Shown here: in pieces, positions 36,972-49,110 of the stretch
Numbering within the stretch: position 1 is the stretch's first letter
Layout: every line of letters begins with the position of its first letter
Assembly (NCBI GenBank): GCA_905182995.1
Contig: CAJJDP010000087.1
Coordinates: 180,829-244,828 of the forward strand
Source of the DNA: Paramecium octaurelia
Taxonomy: Eukaryota; Ciliophora; Oligohymenophorea; Peniculida; Parameciidae
DNA length: 64,000 bases
Direction of reading: 5' to 3'
Made by a program: the position numbers and the translations under genes
Notes under the pieces: model-generated
Database searches by the model: none
The model's input: the letters and a program-made list of their open reading frames with translations, nothing else
What the model was told of the DNA's origin: nothing

Positions 36972-39686
36972 ATGAAATAAATATAAGACAAGTCATATAA
37001 AGAGTTTGCTGATATTAAACATCACATTGGTACATTACAGAGCCAATAACTTTCTGATGAAGAACTATCGCTTCTTTATGAGAGATTGAAATATCAATTT
37101 ACGAATCTGAATTAGCAAGTTGCAGTTACTTAGACTCTTAAACCAAGCAGCGAGCCATAACCAATTCATAAGAGATAAAAAATAAAAAGAGATAAACCAT
37201 TGATCCAATAGTAAGGGAAATCAATAGCACTTCCAAAAATTTTGAAACAACCCTCTACAGAATAGAGACCAAAGAAAAATAAAGGGAAGCTTAAATCCGC
37301 TCATATTTATTAGGCTAATATCCTAAATAGAGAATTAAGATTAAACCCATTTTCAGATTTGCCAACAATATTGGATGAAGATCTGAATAAAGGAGTTAGC
37401 AATCTAATATAATCTGGTTTGATACCAAGAGATGTTGATGTAGGTCCAGCCTTCAAGAGAGGAGAGGAATTGCTTTCTATATCGTAAGTTTAGGTTTAGA
37501 ACCCTACAGAGAAAAGCAAGTATTATAACACAGGATTGTCTGAGAATCTATCTAAATATAAAGTTGCTCCATAGAAACAAGCAGCCAAATAGATTGCTGA
37601 TTATTCATCTTCTTTTGTTGAGAGGTAATCTATTCCAAGAGAAAAATTGCAGTAAACTAAAATTGTTAGAAAAGCCAAGTACATAATAGAAATCAAGAAT
37701 GGGCATTACGTTCCAGATTTTCATTATCAGATCAGACACCTCATGATTTGGGGAGGAATCATGCACATCATAAAGAAATTAGAGAAGATTGCATCAGGAT
37801 AGGTGGATGGTGATAGGATAGCATAATTGGCTTAATCTTAATTCAAGGTTCATTTGATTGAGTTGTATGAATGCTACATTTCCAGACCGATAATGGAGAG
37901 ATTGTATATTTTAAATAAGAAACAGTTTTCAGCTGATAGTGCCATAGTGAAAATCTAGGCAACTGTGAGGATGTTTGTTGCATCTAGAAAGTACAGACAT
38001 CAAAAAAGGATTGTTTAAAAGGTTATTAGAATTTAAAAGGAATTCAGATTAAAATAGACTTATGTTTATACAATCAATCAAATTAAAAAGAATATGGGAT
38101 AATTAATAAGTACATTAAAAAATAGATAGCAGCAATTCTTGTTAGAGGATTTAAACTAAAAGAGAATCGAAATTCACATTCCCTCGTACTCCATAAAAGA
38201 ATTCTAAAGATTATCAATGAGCCATTTCAAAAGTAGAGAAGGTTTACAATTGACAAGACTATTTGCTTTAAAGGATCCTAATTTAAGTATAATATATGTG
38301 TGTGCACCTTTGCAAGAAGAAATTATGGCATATTTCTATAAATTACTAGAAGTTGCAGGTATAAATCCTGAAGGCAGATTATTCTTTATTCATCCTGAAA
38401 ATATAAATAGATTCCCATAACATTACTCATTGGCATTGTTATTGTACCTTTCTCCAAAAGCCATTCATTAAATTTCTGAATTGATCAAAGGATAGTTATC
38501 ATATATTGTGCCAATGAGAGTGGGAAAAGAGGAGTTCTTGATTGCTGAGTATCTAAAAACAAATATATATTCTGGTCCTTATGAGTTAATAGAGAAATAC
38601 TCTAAAAAATCTGAAGCGATTGAGCTGTTTCGATAATTATCATTTCCTGTGGCTCCAGAGTATCATAAATTTGTTAGCAAAGACGATTTTGTGGATAAAT
38701 TAACTGTGTTGATTATGAAAAATCTAACAGTATAAAAATGGATGTTTAAAATAGACATTGAATTTAATGGAAGAGGAACAGCATGGTTTAGTTTAGAAGG
38801 AGTAAAACAGTTTATTGAAATCAAAAAGTTTCCACATGGTATTGAATTTAAAGTACTCAGAGAATTAGTTTAGACTGTAAATTAATTGTAAATATTTAGC
38901 TATTGCCAATAAAAACTGTATTGGCCTTTCCCTAGATGTTCACTTTCGAGGAATACTTGGACAATTTTATTAGAAATGGTGGAATAGTAGAGGCTTATCC
39001 AAATGCATCGAAAGTATAAACTATAAACATCTAAGTGAATCTTGAGAATTAGGGAACATATTAGATATTGAACACCTCCACAAGCATCATCATAAAAGAG
39101 TAACTATAATACATGAGTATTCATTAGAATGTCTAAAGTGGGTTGCATATATCCTTAGAATGTGCTCAATTTAAATGTGGATTCTCTGATATAACCATTA
39201 GTTGAGGAACTTTATAAATAGAACATATTTGGTTATTTTACGCTGTCTTTGTTATCCTTTAATGGAGCCTTCTATACTAAATCATTGAAATTCGGATTGG
39301 ATGAATACGTTGGAGCAACAGTATTGGCAACAGCTATGGACACTGATCAGTTCACTTATATACCTTTTGTTTATCATCCAGGAATAGCAGAATAGAAATT
39401 CAATGATTTGTTTATAAAGTGTAGGAAGGAAGGAATATCCTTTGATATTGAGAAGAAGGTGGGAACATTGATATGGTTATCTGATTAGATTGAAAAAGGA
39501 GTTTTGTCATTGTTATGTTTGGGTGCACCTAAGAAGGCTGTAAAGTTGACTACTGATGCTTTGAATTTCTTGTAATAATTTGGTGGGAATATAATGAAAA
39601 CTAATAGTCATTAGAAGCAGGATACATTTTACTTTATAGATATAGTTAGTAGATTAAGATAATTAAATAGTGAAGCTTAACAATGA
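36972..39686 (+). CDS. IQCH-like protein (IQ motif, ATP-grasp-like C-terminus)
   Basis: About 888 residues. An N-terminal polar region is followed by two IQ-like helices (AIVKIQATVRMFVASRKYR and KVIRIQKEFRLKQ) that should bind calmodulin, then the conserved body: RLFALKDPNLSIIYVCAP, SYIVPMRVGKEEFLIAEYL, VLAFPQMFTFEEYL and NGGIVEAYPNA, and NIFGYFTLSLLSF, as in animal IQCH, whose second half resembles an ATP-grasp fold. A 23-nt intron at 38876-38898 is essential: unspliced, the frame ends within 40 codons; spliced, TVLAFPQMFTFEE reads through. A second short intron near 39178-39202 restores the end. IQCH is linked to sperm and ciliary function in animals. It stops 12 bp before the convergent gene. 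Confidence 0.85.
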
Positions 39687-39697
39687 TATTTATATTG

Positions 39698-40339
39698 TCA
39701 TGATTATAATTCTAATGTTACTCCTTGTAAAGTTTTCTCTATCTAGACGACCCGATTTGTTAATTATTATTACTTGTTTTCCATATTCATTTTGGCTTTC
39801 ATCAATAACAAATACTCTTTGGTCAATCTGTATTGCTCTTCCATATAGAGAACATTGTCCTCCTTGATTTGTCGATACTTCTTATTGAGATTATCTCTGA
39901 AATTCATTTCAATGTTTTTCAATTCCTATACATGTCTTGAATTGATCGAAGACATCTCCAATCTAATTTAATTTGCCTGGTCTCTCAATTAAGCAATATT
40001 CTTTCTACTTTCAGCAATATAACTCTAGATTAAAATGGCATTACATTAACATGTTTTGTAGGATGATTATAACTCTCCAAGAAATGAATTTGAGAGTTCT
40101 GATTCTAGTGATCATCCACATTGAAACCATATCTAAAATTATTCACAACGGGTGTTTGACTATGGATGGTTGTAAGTCTGAAATCACTCAAACCTGTCGA
40201 TCTGAATCTATTCAATTTGTGTTAAGTAGTTTTGACAACCCGTTATGTTTGAAAAGGAGTGCCTAAATACAATGTTTTTGATACTAGAATCTTAGGATTT
40301 AAAATATAACAGTTGTCTAATGTTGATTTCAGAACTCAT
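39698..40339 (-). CDS. Coiled-coil protein, ~197 residues
   Basis: Starts MSSEINIRQLLYFKSQDSS. Introns at 40263-40284 (22 nt) and 40025-40050 (26 nt) are needed; with them the frame joins QDSS to TPFQTQRVVKTT and PTKH to SYIAESRKN. The C-terminal 110 residues form a strong heptad-rich helix (MEEQYRLTKEYLLLMKAKM). No other domain. Its stop lies 12 bp from the stop of the IQCH-like gene, a tail-to-tail arrangement with almost no terminator space. Confidence 0.7.
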
Positions 40340-40393
40340 TGATTTTTTATTTAATTAAAGTAATTATTCTATAAATTTTAAGTAATATTAACA

Positions 40394-41731
40394 TCAATGT
40401 TCAGCCATGAATTTATCATTCATCCATATCCCTTCAACACTATGACTTTAATAAAAATAAATCCCAGACCCACAAACAGCATCATCAATGAATGTTCCCC
40501 TAAAATAGTTTTGATTTTTAAATCTCAGCTCTCCCTTCCCCTATTTCATCCCTTAAGCAACCTACCCCTTAAAGTATTCCCAATCAGATAAATCCACATG
40601 AGTAGTATCATCTTAAGCCTCCTCTCTCCACATTTCTATGTCATCCCCTTCAGGTAAATCATTCAAGAATGTTCCTTAGATCAATTTATTCCCGTCTTTA
40701 GAAAAGAAGATCCCTCTACCCTCTCGTTTTTTTGTTTTTGCATTATATGAACCCACATAATAGCAGCCATTTGTATATGGTAAATGGCCTTACAATATTT
40801 CCACTTTTGGAGGCTTTGGCAATTCTAATACCTTATTTTCAGGAGTCCTAATATCTATGATGGATTCTGTCGCATCAGGAGACTAGGCTGTTTTTAAGAT
40901 CTATTTATTGTAAACTACCATCACTGTCTTGAGTTCAGGCAATTTGTAAGCCTTGGTGTAATTACTGACTGATATTGATAATTGAATTGGGTCTGGTCTA
41001 CCATACTCATCCATTTCCAACATTGATCGAAGCAATCTGTCAAAATAGAGAGGTAATTTGAATCTAGTTATTATATCATCTAATAATTCAAAGTCAAATG
41101 CCTCTTGCTTATAAAGAATTTCAGTCTTCTTGAATCCCAAAGAATATATACAGACTAATCCTAATGAAAATGTATCTGATTTGAAAAGATCATGTTCTGG
41201 ATGAGTCTTATAATACATTATTGGGCTGTAAAAGTTCTTCATTATTTAATTATGAAATAGAAAAGGATCTGCTAATTTATATACATACTATTATTCAATT
41301 GTGTAAACTCTGAAGATTCCCTTTGGATTTATATTATTGTAGTGCTGCTTCTATTATTATAATTTGGCCAAAGCTGCAGATACGTATCCTAACATAGACC
41401 AGACTTCAGGAATTGTTAATTTAGTTGAAACAAAATCTTCTAATCTGATTGGAAAGTCAAAGAACATATTAATAGATATGAAATCGCTATCATATTTATG
41501 AATCACTATGTTGAATGGATCCTAATCGCGTTTAACTAAATATTCTAGTTAATCTCTAATTCTGAAATAACTATCATAGAGTTTAGCTCTAACTAATTTA
41601 AATTGTGGATCTCCTGTGTGTTCATACACTTCCATTTCGCTAAATTTTAAGGCCTCATTCCTATATGGATAAGGAGGTCTGAAATCCTCTGTAAAGGCAG
41701 CAATATCAGCACTTGTACATGCTTATCCCAT
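40394..41731 (-). CDS. Pseudokinase fused to C-terminal MORN-like repeats
   Basis: One uninterrupted 445-codon frame. The start MGQACTSADIAAF has Gly2/Cys5, fit for lipidation. Residues ~60-270 follow a protein kinase layout: a hinge-like MFFDFPIRLEDF, a helix IPEVWSMLGYVSAALAKLQ, then HYNNINPKGIF where HRDLKPEN is expected, YKLADPFLF where DFG is expected, FYSPIMYYK for the APE region and DTFSLGLVCIYSLGF for helix F. Neither the catalytic Asp of HRD nor a proper DFG is present, so phosphotransfer is unlikely. Residues ~300-440 contain MORN-type units (YVGSYNAKTKKREGRGIFF, YFKGQVAQGMKQGKGELRF, YFRGTFIDDAVCGSGIYFY), which bind membranes or scaffolds. No introns. Confidence 0.8.
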
Positions 41732-42137
41732 TTTAGAATATAATTTATTAATAACTCAATAATATATTAATTCTGCATATAATATAAAATGAAACTGGTT
41801 ATTATTCATGATTCTATAAATATGCCTAAATGTGTAATTTGATCATATCTCATTTGTATGCACTAATCTCACATAACAAAAAATCTCCATCTTTATAAAA
41901 TACGTCTTATTTCATTCAATAACCGAATTTTCATGCATAAATGTAATCTATAACCTAACAATAAAAAGGCTTGAAGCAAAAATCTTGGAAATGATATGGC
42001 TCTTTTTTCAGCCATCTCCCCCCTTATTTTATTTATTAAACTAGCTCGGATGATATAGTTCTCTTTCCCAATAGTTAATTAATTTCATAAAAAAAAATTA
42101 TCTTCTATTTGTATTTATATTTAAATATTCTAACGTA
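41732..42137. other. Intergenic, no gene seen
   Basis: About 400 bp between two minus-strand genes, AT-rich, with no supported coding frame. It would hold the promoter of the pseudokinase-MORN gene. Confidence 0.45.
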
Positions 42138-42980
42138 TCATAGTTTCTTGATGTGGGAGAAATTCTTAGGATTTTTGATACCCTTATATATTTGTTGACG
42201 ATATCGAAGATGCCAATTGTGCTAAACTATCTTTGAATTAAATATATAATTAATTGCGTACTTCTTAACGAAAATACGACTAAAAAGATAATAGAATTAG
42301 GCTTACCTCAAAATTCTGAAAGTTTGATTGAATTCTTCCTCAAGAGGGTCCTCCGATTAGGATAGTAATCCACTGAAAGTGCGAATATTCATCAATTTCC
42401 TCTTGTAGACTGTGATTCTTTCTAAAAACTTGACTACCTTAAGCTAGTCTCCCAGTATTTAATGACAAAGAGCTTGGTGCTTTGAAGCAAAAGTGATTAT
42501 AGCCTTGCAATAGTTCTTGGGAATGTTTTTGGTGTCCTTCTGTTCTTGATTTAAAATTCCTTTTCGTTTGTGGATACCTAATTTAATGGAGAGACATTAT
42601 TAAGTATTTAATCTTGGCACAAACTGTTACATATGTAATTATTCTTAGTAAACATTCGTATCAGGTGTGTTTGCAACATCAATTTTGTGTCCACCCAAGT
42701 GTACCTACTTATTTAATAGAGATAATACCAAAATCTCATTGTATGAATACTAAAGTACAAATGGATATGATGGAACGCTAATATTTTGGGAGCGATGCTA
42801 AGCCAATTAGAGGATATGCAAAGCAGACAAGAATTTACTTACAGCTTTTAAATAAGCTTATGAAAAGGATTGATTTTCTTCTCTATCATTCCTTTTATTT
42901 AGGTTATAAAGCGTTGTTTTAGAGGTGCTCACTGGAGTTTAGACATTTTACTCCTCCTCCTTTACTATACAATTCCTCAT
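42138..42980 (-). CDS. Unrecognised ~270-residue protein
   Basis: Starts MRNCIVKEEEQNVQTPVS and is open to a 27-nt intron at 42280-42306, after which SRIFVKKYAINYIF leads to the stop (..FSHIKKL, TGA at 42138-42140). Mid-protein segments such as HLGGHKIDVANTPDTNVYQ and GIHKRKGILNQEQKDTKNI look conserved and globular. The C-terminal third is basic and helical (VKFLERITVYKRKLMNI). No family recognised and no signal or membrane segment. The start codon lies 3 bp from a perfect-phase 25-bp tandem repeat. Confidence 0.6.
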
Positions 42981-42982
42981 TG

Positions 42983-43032
42983 TACAAATCTTTTTTATTA
43001 TATACTATACAAATCTTTTTTATAATATACTA
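42983..43032. repeat. Two tandem 25-bp units beside a start codon
   Basis: Units 42983-43007 and 43008-43032 differ at one position (tta/ata in the middle). They sit immediately upstream of the minus-strand ATG at 42978-42980, in the 308-bp divergent spacer shared with the ankyrin gene at 43289. Could be a promoter element or simple slippage. Confidence 0.7.
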
Positions 43033-43288
43033 ACACCTTTTTTATAAATAGAAATTGCTCCTTGAAAATAGAATGTATCATAAAAAGATTGAATATATAA
43101 TAATAATTTATTAAATATTCAATTGAAGACACATTGTTTACACTCCTCATCGATTCTATAACATCTGCAGTAGATCTAAATTAATATGAGTTACTTGAAA
43201 ATAAGGCACTTATTGTGCTATTAATATATAAAAAGAGCAAAAATTCTTACTTAATTTTTTATATATTATTAAATAATAATAATAATTA

Positions 43289-44648
43289 ATGGAACAATAC
43301 TCACAAGAAAATCCATTGTTTGATCTGCTCTATATTTTGAGAGGAGGAATTCCTTCTCATCCATTCTTATTTCATCATATCTTCCAATACTTTGACAAGG
43401 ATCAAAAATTAGCCATAAAACTCTGCAGAATTTTGATGAATCATCAAGATTGTAATCAGAAAAACCAAAATGGATTCACACCACTCCAAATTGCTGTGAT
43501 TTACAATCAAATAGGTGCAATAAGATATGCATAGAAAGACGGCCGATTTGATTTCAATGATGAAACGTTAATGTAATTAGCAATCACTTATGCTTAACTA
43601 GAAATAGTTGAAATTCTCTTATTAGTAAGAATATTCTCCATAATGTTAGGAAGAAGGCTTATCAGTAATTGAAACCAATTACAAAAAAATGAATACTCAA
43701 TCTTCAACCTATTTAAAAATCCTAAAAAGGTTCGAAAAAATTGAAATTCATAAGGTGTTGGGAGAGGATACATCTGAGTATTAAGAAATTGTAGTTAATG
43801 AAGTTCCTTAATTCCCGATTGGCAAATCTCCAGGTAAAATTATGTCAGACAATGTCAATGAATGTCTGATCTCATCTGCTTAGTGTATATAAACATTAGA
43901 AGACATTAACCACGATAATATTTAGTAGTTGAAAATTAAAAAAAGCAACCTTTGCACTCAAAGTTCTTGCCAAGAACATCAAATTTAAAAATAACACAAT
44001 TAAATCAAAGACTAATAAGAAATTCGAATGTCCTATTAGAATTTATTTAGATGTGAAATTGTCGTTGACTAATTACTTTCTGCATTATTCTAATTTAAAT
44101 ATGTAATAAAATATGCATAATTAAGAGCCATAATTAGATTATGTTATCTTATTGTTTCTTGCTTAAAACAAAAATGATTTCTACTATAAGAATTTGGATA
44201 GCTTGATTGAATAAGAATTAGTGGCATTCCCTCATAATAACTCTTTTTCATACTCAAACTTCGATTAAACTTAGAAGATTGATAATTATTGCAAAATAAT
44301 AACAAAAGAGATTTCATAATCCCTTAATGAATATAAGTAGGTAATTTTATTTAATATTAAAAGTAACTAAAAAAAAAGCAGCATCACTTTGATAATCTTA
44401 AGGCTCTGCTCTCCTATAAACTAAAATATGATATTTCATATCAAGGCCCATGTGAGGATTTGCTCATGAAGTTCTATCATTCACTCCAAATTTATAGAGG
44501 TCTATTTTATATTCTCCATAAACCTTGCATGAATTTCAATTGCTCGTTTTTCACTTTAGAATAATTTGAATTAATAAATAAATTAGAGTACAGAAATTCA
44601 CTCTAATAACTTACAACTAACTAGACACTATAAACAACCAATTAATGA
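43289..44648 (+). CDS. Ankyrin-repeat protein
   Basis: The N-terminal 120 residues carry ankyrin-type repeats (QKNQNGFTPLQIAVIYNQ and ETLMQLAITYAQLEIVEILL), which mediate protein binding. A 25-nt intron near 43624-43648 and a 23-nt one near 44341-44363 restore the frame. A long polar middle (KSPGKIMSDNVNECLISS) and a helical end (YDISYQGPCEDLLMKF, FYILHKPCMNF) have no known domain. Near 43945 the frame shifts at a run of seven A; no good GT..AG intron fixes it, so this is either a sequence error or a real lesion. Ends at TGA 44646-44648. Confidence 0.6.
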
Positions 44649-44939
44649 TTAAATATATATAATGAATTAAACTACTTTATTATAATAATAAATAAATTCT
44701 GTAAAATTTGAGATAAAATTAATTATTTTAGTACCACTTACTTATTAATGAGTAAATATAAAATATATAATGGAATAAATTTAAAATATATAATCTATCC
44801 TTTATAGATCTTAAATATACAAGGAATTATGTTAAAATAAATGTTGAACATAAAGAAGCCGTTTACTCAGACAGATTGTTCTTAACAAATGATAATCGCT
44901 AAACAACAGGATAGAATATATTTTATATATATTAATAGA

Positions 44940-46088
44940 TCAAACCAACACATAATAGCTAACGATAATAGGGACCCCATGCAATAAACTAAACCAAAAG
45001 TAAATCAACCCTATCCTTTTGTTTTTTAGGAATCTTAATGCCATCATTACTGGAACTTGTAACAACATAATGAAAGTCATAAAAGGAGTAAATTATCTTA
45101 AGGCTGCTATCAATATTATCTCATGAAGCATGGCTGAAAATGCAAAAGTAAGTACTTTTGACCATACTCGAGGTACTTTCCATTCTTACAATTACAAATA
45201 AACATGAGTATGCAAAAAAGCATAAACTACTGTATTCCATTTTGCATTGAATTCTTCAAAAGTTGTTGCATTCCACCTATTATCAAATCATATTTAATAC
45301 CAATCATGATAGAATTCCCGATCCCCAAAATAAGTGATTTCTGCCAATAAATTTAATATGTTTTCAAAGGTTAGGAAGAAAAGAACTATCCAAAATGCAG
45401 TCAATGGAAATAACAACAAAATTGTTTATAGAATCTAATCAGAAGTTCCGACTATTGAGGGTTCAATGTGTTTAGCTATTATTACAGCACCAAGAATATC
45501 AAAATAAGCTATATTAAATAGCTTTGCAAAACAATAAATTAATCTGATCTTCTTTGTTTTTGGATAATCGTGATAGAATACCAATGCAGGGGTAATCATA
45601 TAAATAAAGAATTCCCACAAACCTATTGGCTTTTTACAATGTTTGATATAGGAAACTTCCTTCATAAACCCAATGCAAGCCATGGCTCCAACAAAAGCTC
45701 CAGGTATAAAACCCAGTTAATACTTAATTGTAAACCATGGAAATATCACAAATGGAAGAGAAATGAACAATATTAGCAACATCTTCTTACCATATAAATG
45801 TGAAAAGTAAACTGTGTATGGATAGGTGAATGACTTATATAAGTTAGTATTATTTACATAAATAGCCCAGATTATCATTAAAATGCCATCTCTCTTTACG
45901 GCTTAGATAGTTGGTGAATTAGCTAGTATGGTCCCTAACTAATTAAAATAGATAAGCTCAAGTAAGTAATAGATTCCCAACATATGTGCATAATAATAGA
46001 ATCCGTGCATTTTGGACTTAGACAACACTGAGTGATCATCCATATCATCTAACTATGATACACGATGTTGGTAGGTATAAGGTTTCAT
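44940..46088 (-). CDS. MBOAT O-acyltransferase, ACAT/DGAT1 type
   Basis: Esterifies sterols or diacylglycerol using acyl-CoA in the ER membrane. About 374 residues with eight or so hydrophobic helices. The signature FYxDWWN is produced only after removing a 24-nt intron at 45277-45300: exons give FYHDW|WNATTFEEFNAKWN. The catalytic His lies in SAMLHEIILIAALRQ, the expected distance downstream. The N-terminus is short and cytosolic (MKPYTYQHRVSQLDDMDDHS). The family is usually 450-550 residues, so this is a compact version lacking much of the N-terminal extension. It cannot be assigned to sterol versus diacylglycerol substrate from sequence alone. A thioesterase gene lies 18 bp upstream on the same strand. 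Confidence 0.88.
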
Positions 46089-46106
46089 AATGATAATAAA
46101 TTTATT

Positions 46107-46616
46107 TCATGAAATTTTTTTGAAATCTGAATCAAAGAATGTTCCAGGTAAAACTGCTTTTATGTGTCTCCCTGTTGTTACCAATTTCATGCTGTGTTCC
46201 TCGTAAATATCGCAGACTGAATAGGCTACATTTTTGCCTACTTTTTGACAAACTGCATGCACTAACAAAGAATCATTTAATTTTGCAGGACTTATAAAAG
46301 ACAAACCCAATTCAATACTAAAATATGTCAATATCTTATACCTCACTGTCCTTGAGAGATTTTTATCTCCTCTTAAAATAGCAATGGTTGTTGCACAATC
46401 CAAAATAGTAGCTAATGCTCCTCCATGAACTGACCCATTCATATTCATTATAGTTTAAGGTACTTTATATCTCAAAACCAAATGATTTGAATTTCTTTCT
46501 AATACATGTCCTGGAAGGAATTAAAATGCTGAATAAAAGTGTTCCGCAAATGTATTCTTCAGAATGGGAATTTACACAAATCTCTTGAAGATATCTCCAA
46601 ATTCTTTATGTACCAT
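46107..46616 (-). CDS. Hotdog-fold acyl-CoA thioesterase (PaaI/ACOT13-like)
   Basis: A 169-residue intronless frame starting MVHKEFGDIFKRFVQIP. The family core is MNMNGSVHGGALATILDCAT: the HGG turn with a following acidic residue (Asp) is the active-site signature of PaaI/ACOT13-type thioesterases. Later strands (LGLSFISPAKLNDSLLVHA, KNVAYSVCDIYE) fit the hotdog sheet. It should hydrolyse acyl-CoA in cytosol or mitochondria; no obvious targeting peptide. Its stop lies 18 bp upstream of the acyltransferase start, so the two lipid genes are head-to-tail neighbours; linkage may be chance. Confidence 0.88.
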
Positions 46617-46656
46617 TTATGAAAATAAAAATTATTATTTTTATAAAGTCAGTCAG

Positions 46657-47674
46657 TCAATCTCCACTTGTTAAATAGAATATTAGTTAATCTTGCTTTC
46701 TTAATTGGAGTTTGCTTTCTCTATCACTTACAAGACCTACTTTGTTCAATTCTGTTTCTACCTCTTATCCTTGTTGAACAACTTCAATAGGAATTCCTAA
46801 ATGGTCATTTCTGAATGATCCTAAGATGTTCATTGTGCTATAGCATACCTATTTCACATGCCTCATAAACAAATTAACATGCCACTGTATCAACACCAGC
46901 ACATCTGCAATCTATCAAATGCAAATATGGATGAACTAGATAATCATTCAAATTTGGTCTCTATTTTGCATAATCTATACCCACCCAATCAAAGAACAGA
47001 TTTTAAATTGGACAAATGCATTCTTTTGATAATTCAATAGAGGGCTCTTCAAATTCAATTGTGTCTGGATCAATGAATGTCATTTTGTTATAAAAATTGA
47101 TTGCTATCTTAACACAATCTCCAGTCAAAATGGGTTGTATGTTCATTACTTGAGTTATACTCTCGAAATTATGTTTGGTTTATTCTCTGGCAATCCAAAT
47201 GAGTCTCTTTGAATTCTGCGGCAACACATCAAATTTATACTAACTTCTGTATTTGTGATTATATTTGAAAGCAATAGTAATGCATTTCCCATTGAATCCA
47301 TTCATGACTTCTGAGATTATGGTTCTATCCCATCTAAATAATTTCTTAGTTTTAGTACTGTCCACCCAAAAGCTTGTCTATAAGAAATCACTATTCTTAA
47401 ATGAAAGCATATGCAAATGCGCTTTGATAAATCGATTATCTAAATCCTCAAGCCATTCTTTCAATGTTTGGTGAAATCCTACATACCACTGTCCAGAAAC
47501 CAGAATCAGGTGTGTAAAATCTGCAATCAAGAACGCAAGAATATTACGACGTATTCTATCCTAGCCCTATTTAATAAAGAGAAATCGAGTAAGCACATCA
47601 GTAGCTTCCTAATGTTGAAGAACTCGAGCCATCATTTTTGGAATAGTGGCCTTTTTGCTTTCCTTTCGCTGCAT
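46657..47674 (-). CDS. Unrecognised ~329-residue protein
   Basis: Starts [20 protein letters not shown]. Open to a 28-nt intron at 46821-46848, then [16 protein letters not shown] and the end IFYLTSGD. The middle alternates strands and helices ([56 protein letters not shown]) and ends in a Cys-containing helical part ([17 protein letters not shown]). No family recognised. Small intergenic gaps on both sides support a real gene. Confidence 0.6.
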
Positions 47675-47903
47675 TATATATATATTATATTTATAAATCA
47701 TTTTAAACCATTAATATGTACTTTGAGCACAATTTCAGTATAATTTTTGATACCTTAGGTTCAGAATTCAATTAATGATACTGTTTAAGAGACTTCATTG
47801 AAGTCTCAACATGCGATATTTCTTTAGCTAATAGTTTATAAACACAAAATTATTATAAATTATATATAACACCCATTCAATAAATTTATTCATATTTATT
47901 AAT

Positions 47904-49070
47904 ATGTAAAAAACGATTTTAGCTTTGCTGATTGTTATGTGTACAGCACTCCAAGTGCAAGAGCTACAATAGGCCAATAAATAATTCGATAAGCTATCTT
48001 AAGACTCTCCTGTTGGAAAATTCTTAATGGATTTGGCTTAAATTCATGCAGAAGTGCAAGGACCATTGGATGATTTAAAAGAAACAATTGAAAAATTTTA
48101 TGAGAATTTGCAAGATAGTCTCTCTCAATTGGATGGCGAATTTCAATCCAAATAAGCAATTCATTTGAAGTAGTTTAAATAAATCAAATAGGGTTCTTTA
48201 AAATTATGAATCTAATTAATAAGATGCTTAAATCGACATTGCTTAATCACAAGATCAATTAGACAATGTATTGTCAAGAAACAAGGAAAACATTGAGAAG
48301 AGATTGAAATAGATCCAATAAAACATCAATGACAATAGATCAAATATTCAAAGAGACAAATTATAAAGAAATCAGTAAAAGGATTAGAATGTTGAGCATA
48401 TCCATGAGCATCAATAAGCAACTACATCAATCGATGAAGCATTGTCTCTGGTGTAAGGTTTGAGCAGTGGAAACATTGCCTTTGTTGAAGCCCCAATGAA
48501 AAAGACTCTGGATTATATTAAATAGAAAGTGAACTCAAGAGAGGAGTATGCTCCATTGGTGGATGCATTGATTAGTTTATCTGGAACCTAAGATACTAAA
48601 TAAATCAAAGAATTGTTGAATAAATTGAGAAATTAGATTGTGGATTCAATGATTCAATTGACAGGAGATGAAAATGATGCTTAGAAAATGTTTGAGGATC
48701 GTTAAAAGTAATTGGATTCAGAATTCTCAGTAATTTGCAATTTAAATTCGATAGGAATTCTAAAATCAAGTGAATTAAGCAACCTACGATTTGGCATCTA
48801 TTTCAGCTAGAATTGATTAGGAGAAGGAATTCACAAAGCAGAGACAAAGTGATTTAGACATGTACAATAGCTAAATTGGTATTTAATGAGTTAATTTAAG
48901 AAATGGAGAACAACAATTTCGCTGCAATTACTGGATTATACAATGAGATTAGATCTGTGAGATTGAAGGAGTTAAAGATTGCTGAAGATGCTAAAAAGTA
49001 TGGAATTAATTCATTATATTAAGTTTCGCTTATTCATCACAATTTAGAGAGTTGTTGCAATCAAAATTGA
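47904..49070 (+). CDS. Trichocyst matrix protein
   Basis: The signal peptide MQKTILALLIVMCTALQVQE is followed by the N-terminal block conserved in trichocyst matrix proteins (DSPVGKFLMDLAQIHAEVQG with PLDDLKETIEKFY). Introns at 48170-48191, 48730-48754 and 48879-48900 restore the frame. The body is continuous amphipathic helix (LKQIQQNINDNRSNIQRDK; KKTLDYIKQKVNSREEY), as needed for packing into the crystalline trichocyst core. It ends at TGA 49068-49070. About 365 residues, normal for the family, with propeptide cleavage sites not identified. The gene at 10476 encodes a second, more diverged member. Confidence 0.88.
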
Positions 49071-49110
49071 ACAAATGAATTTATATATATATATATTGAT
49101 ATATAATAAA

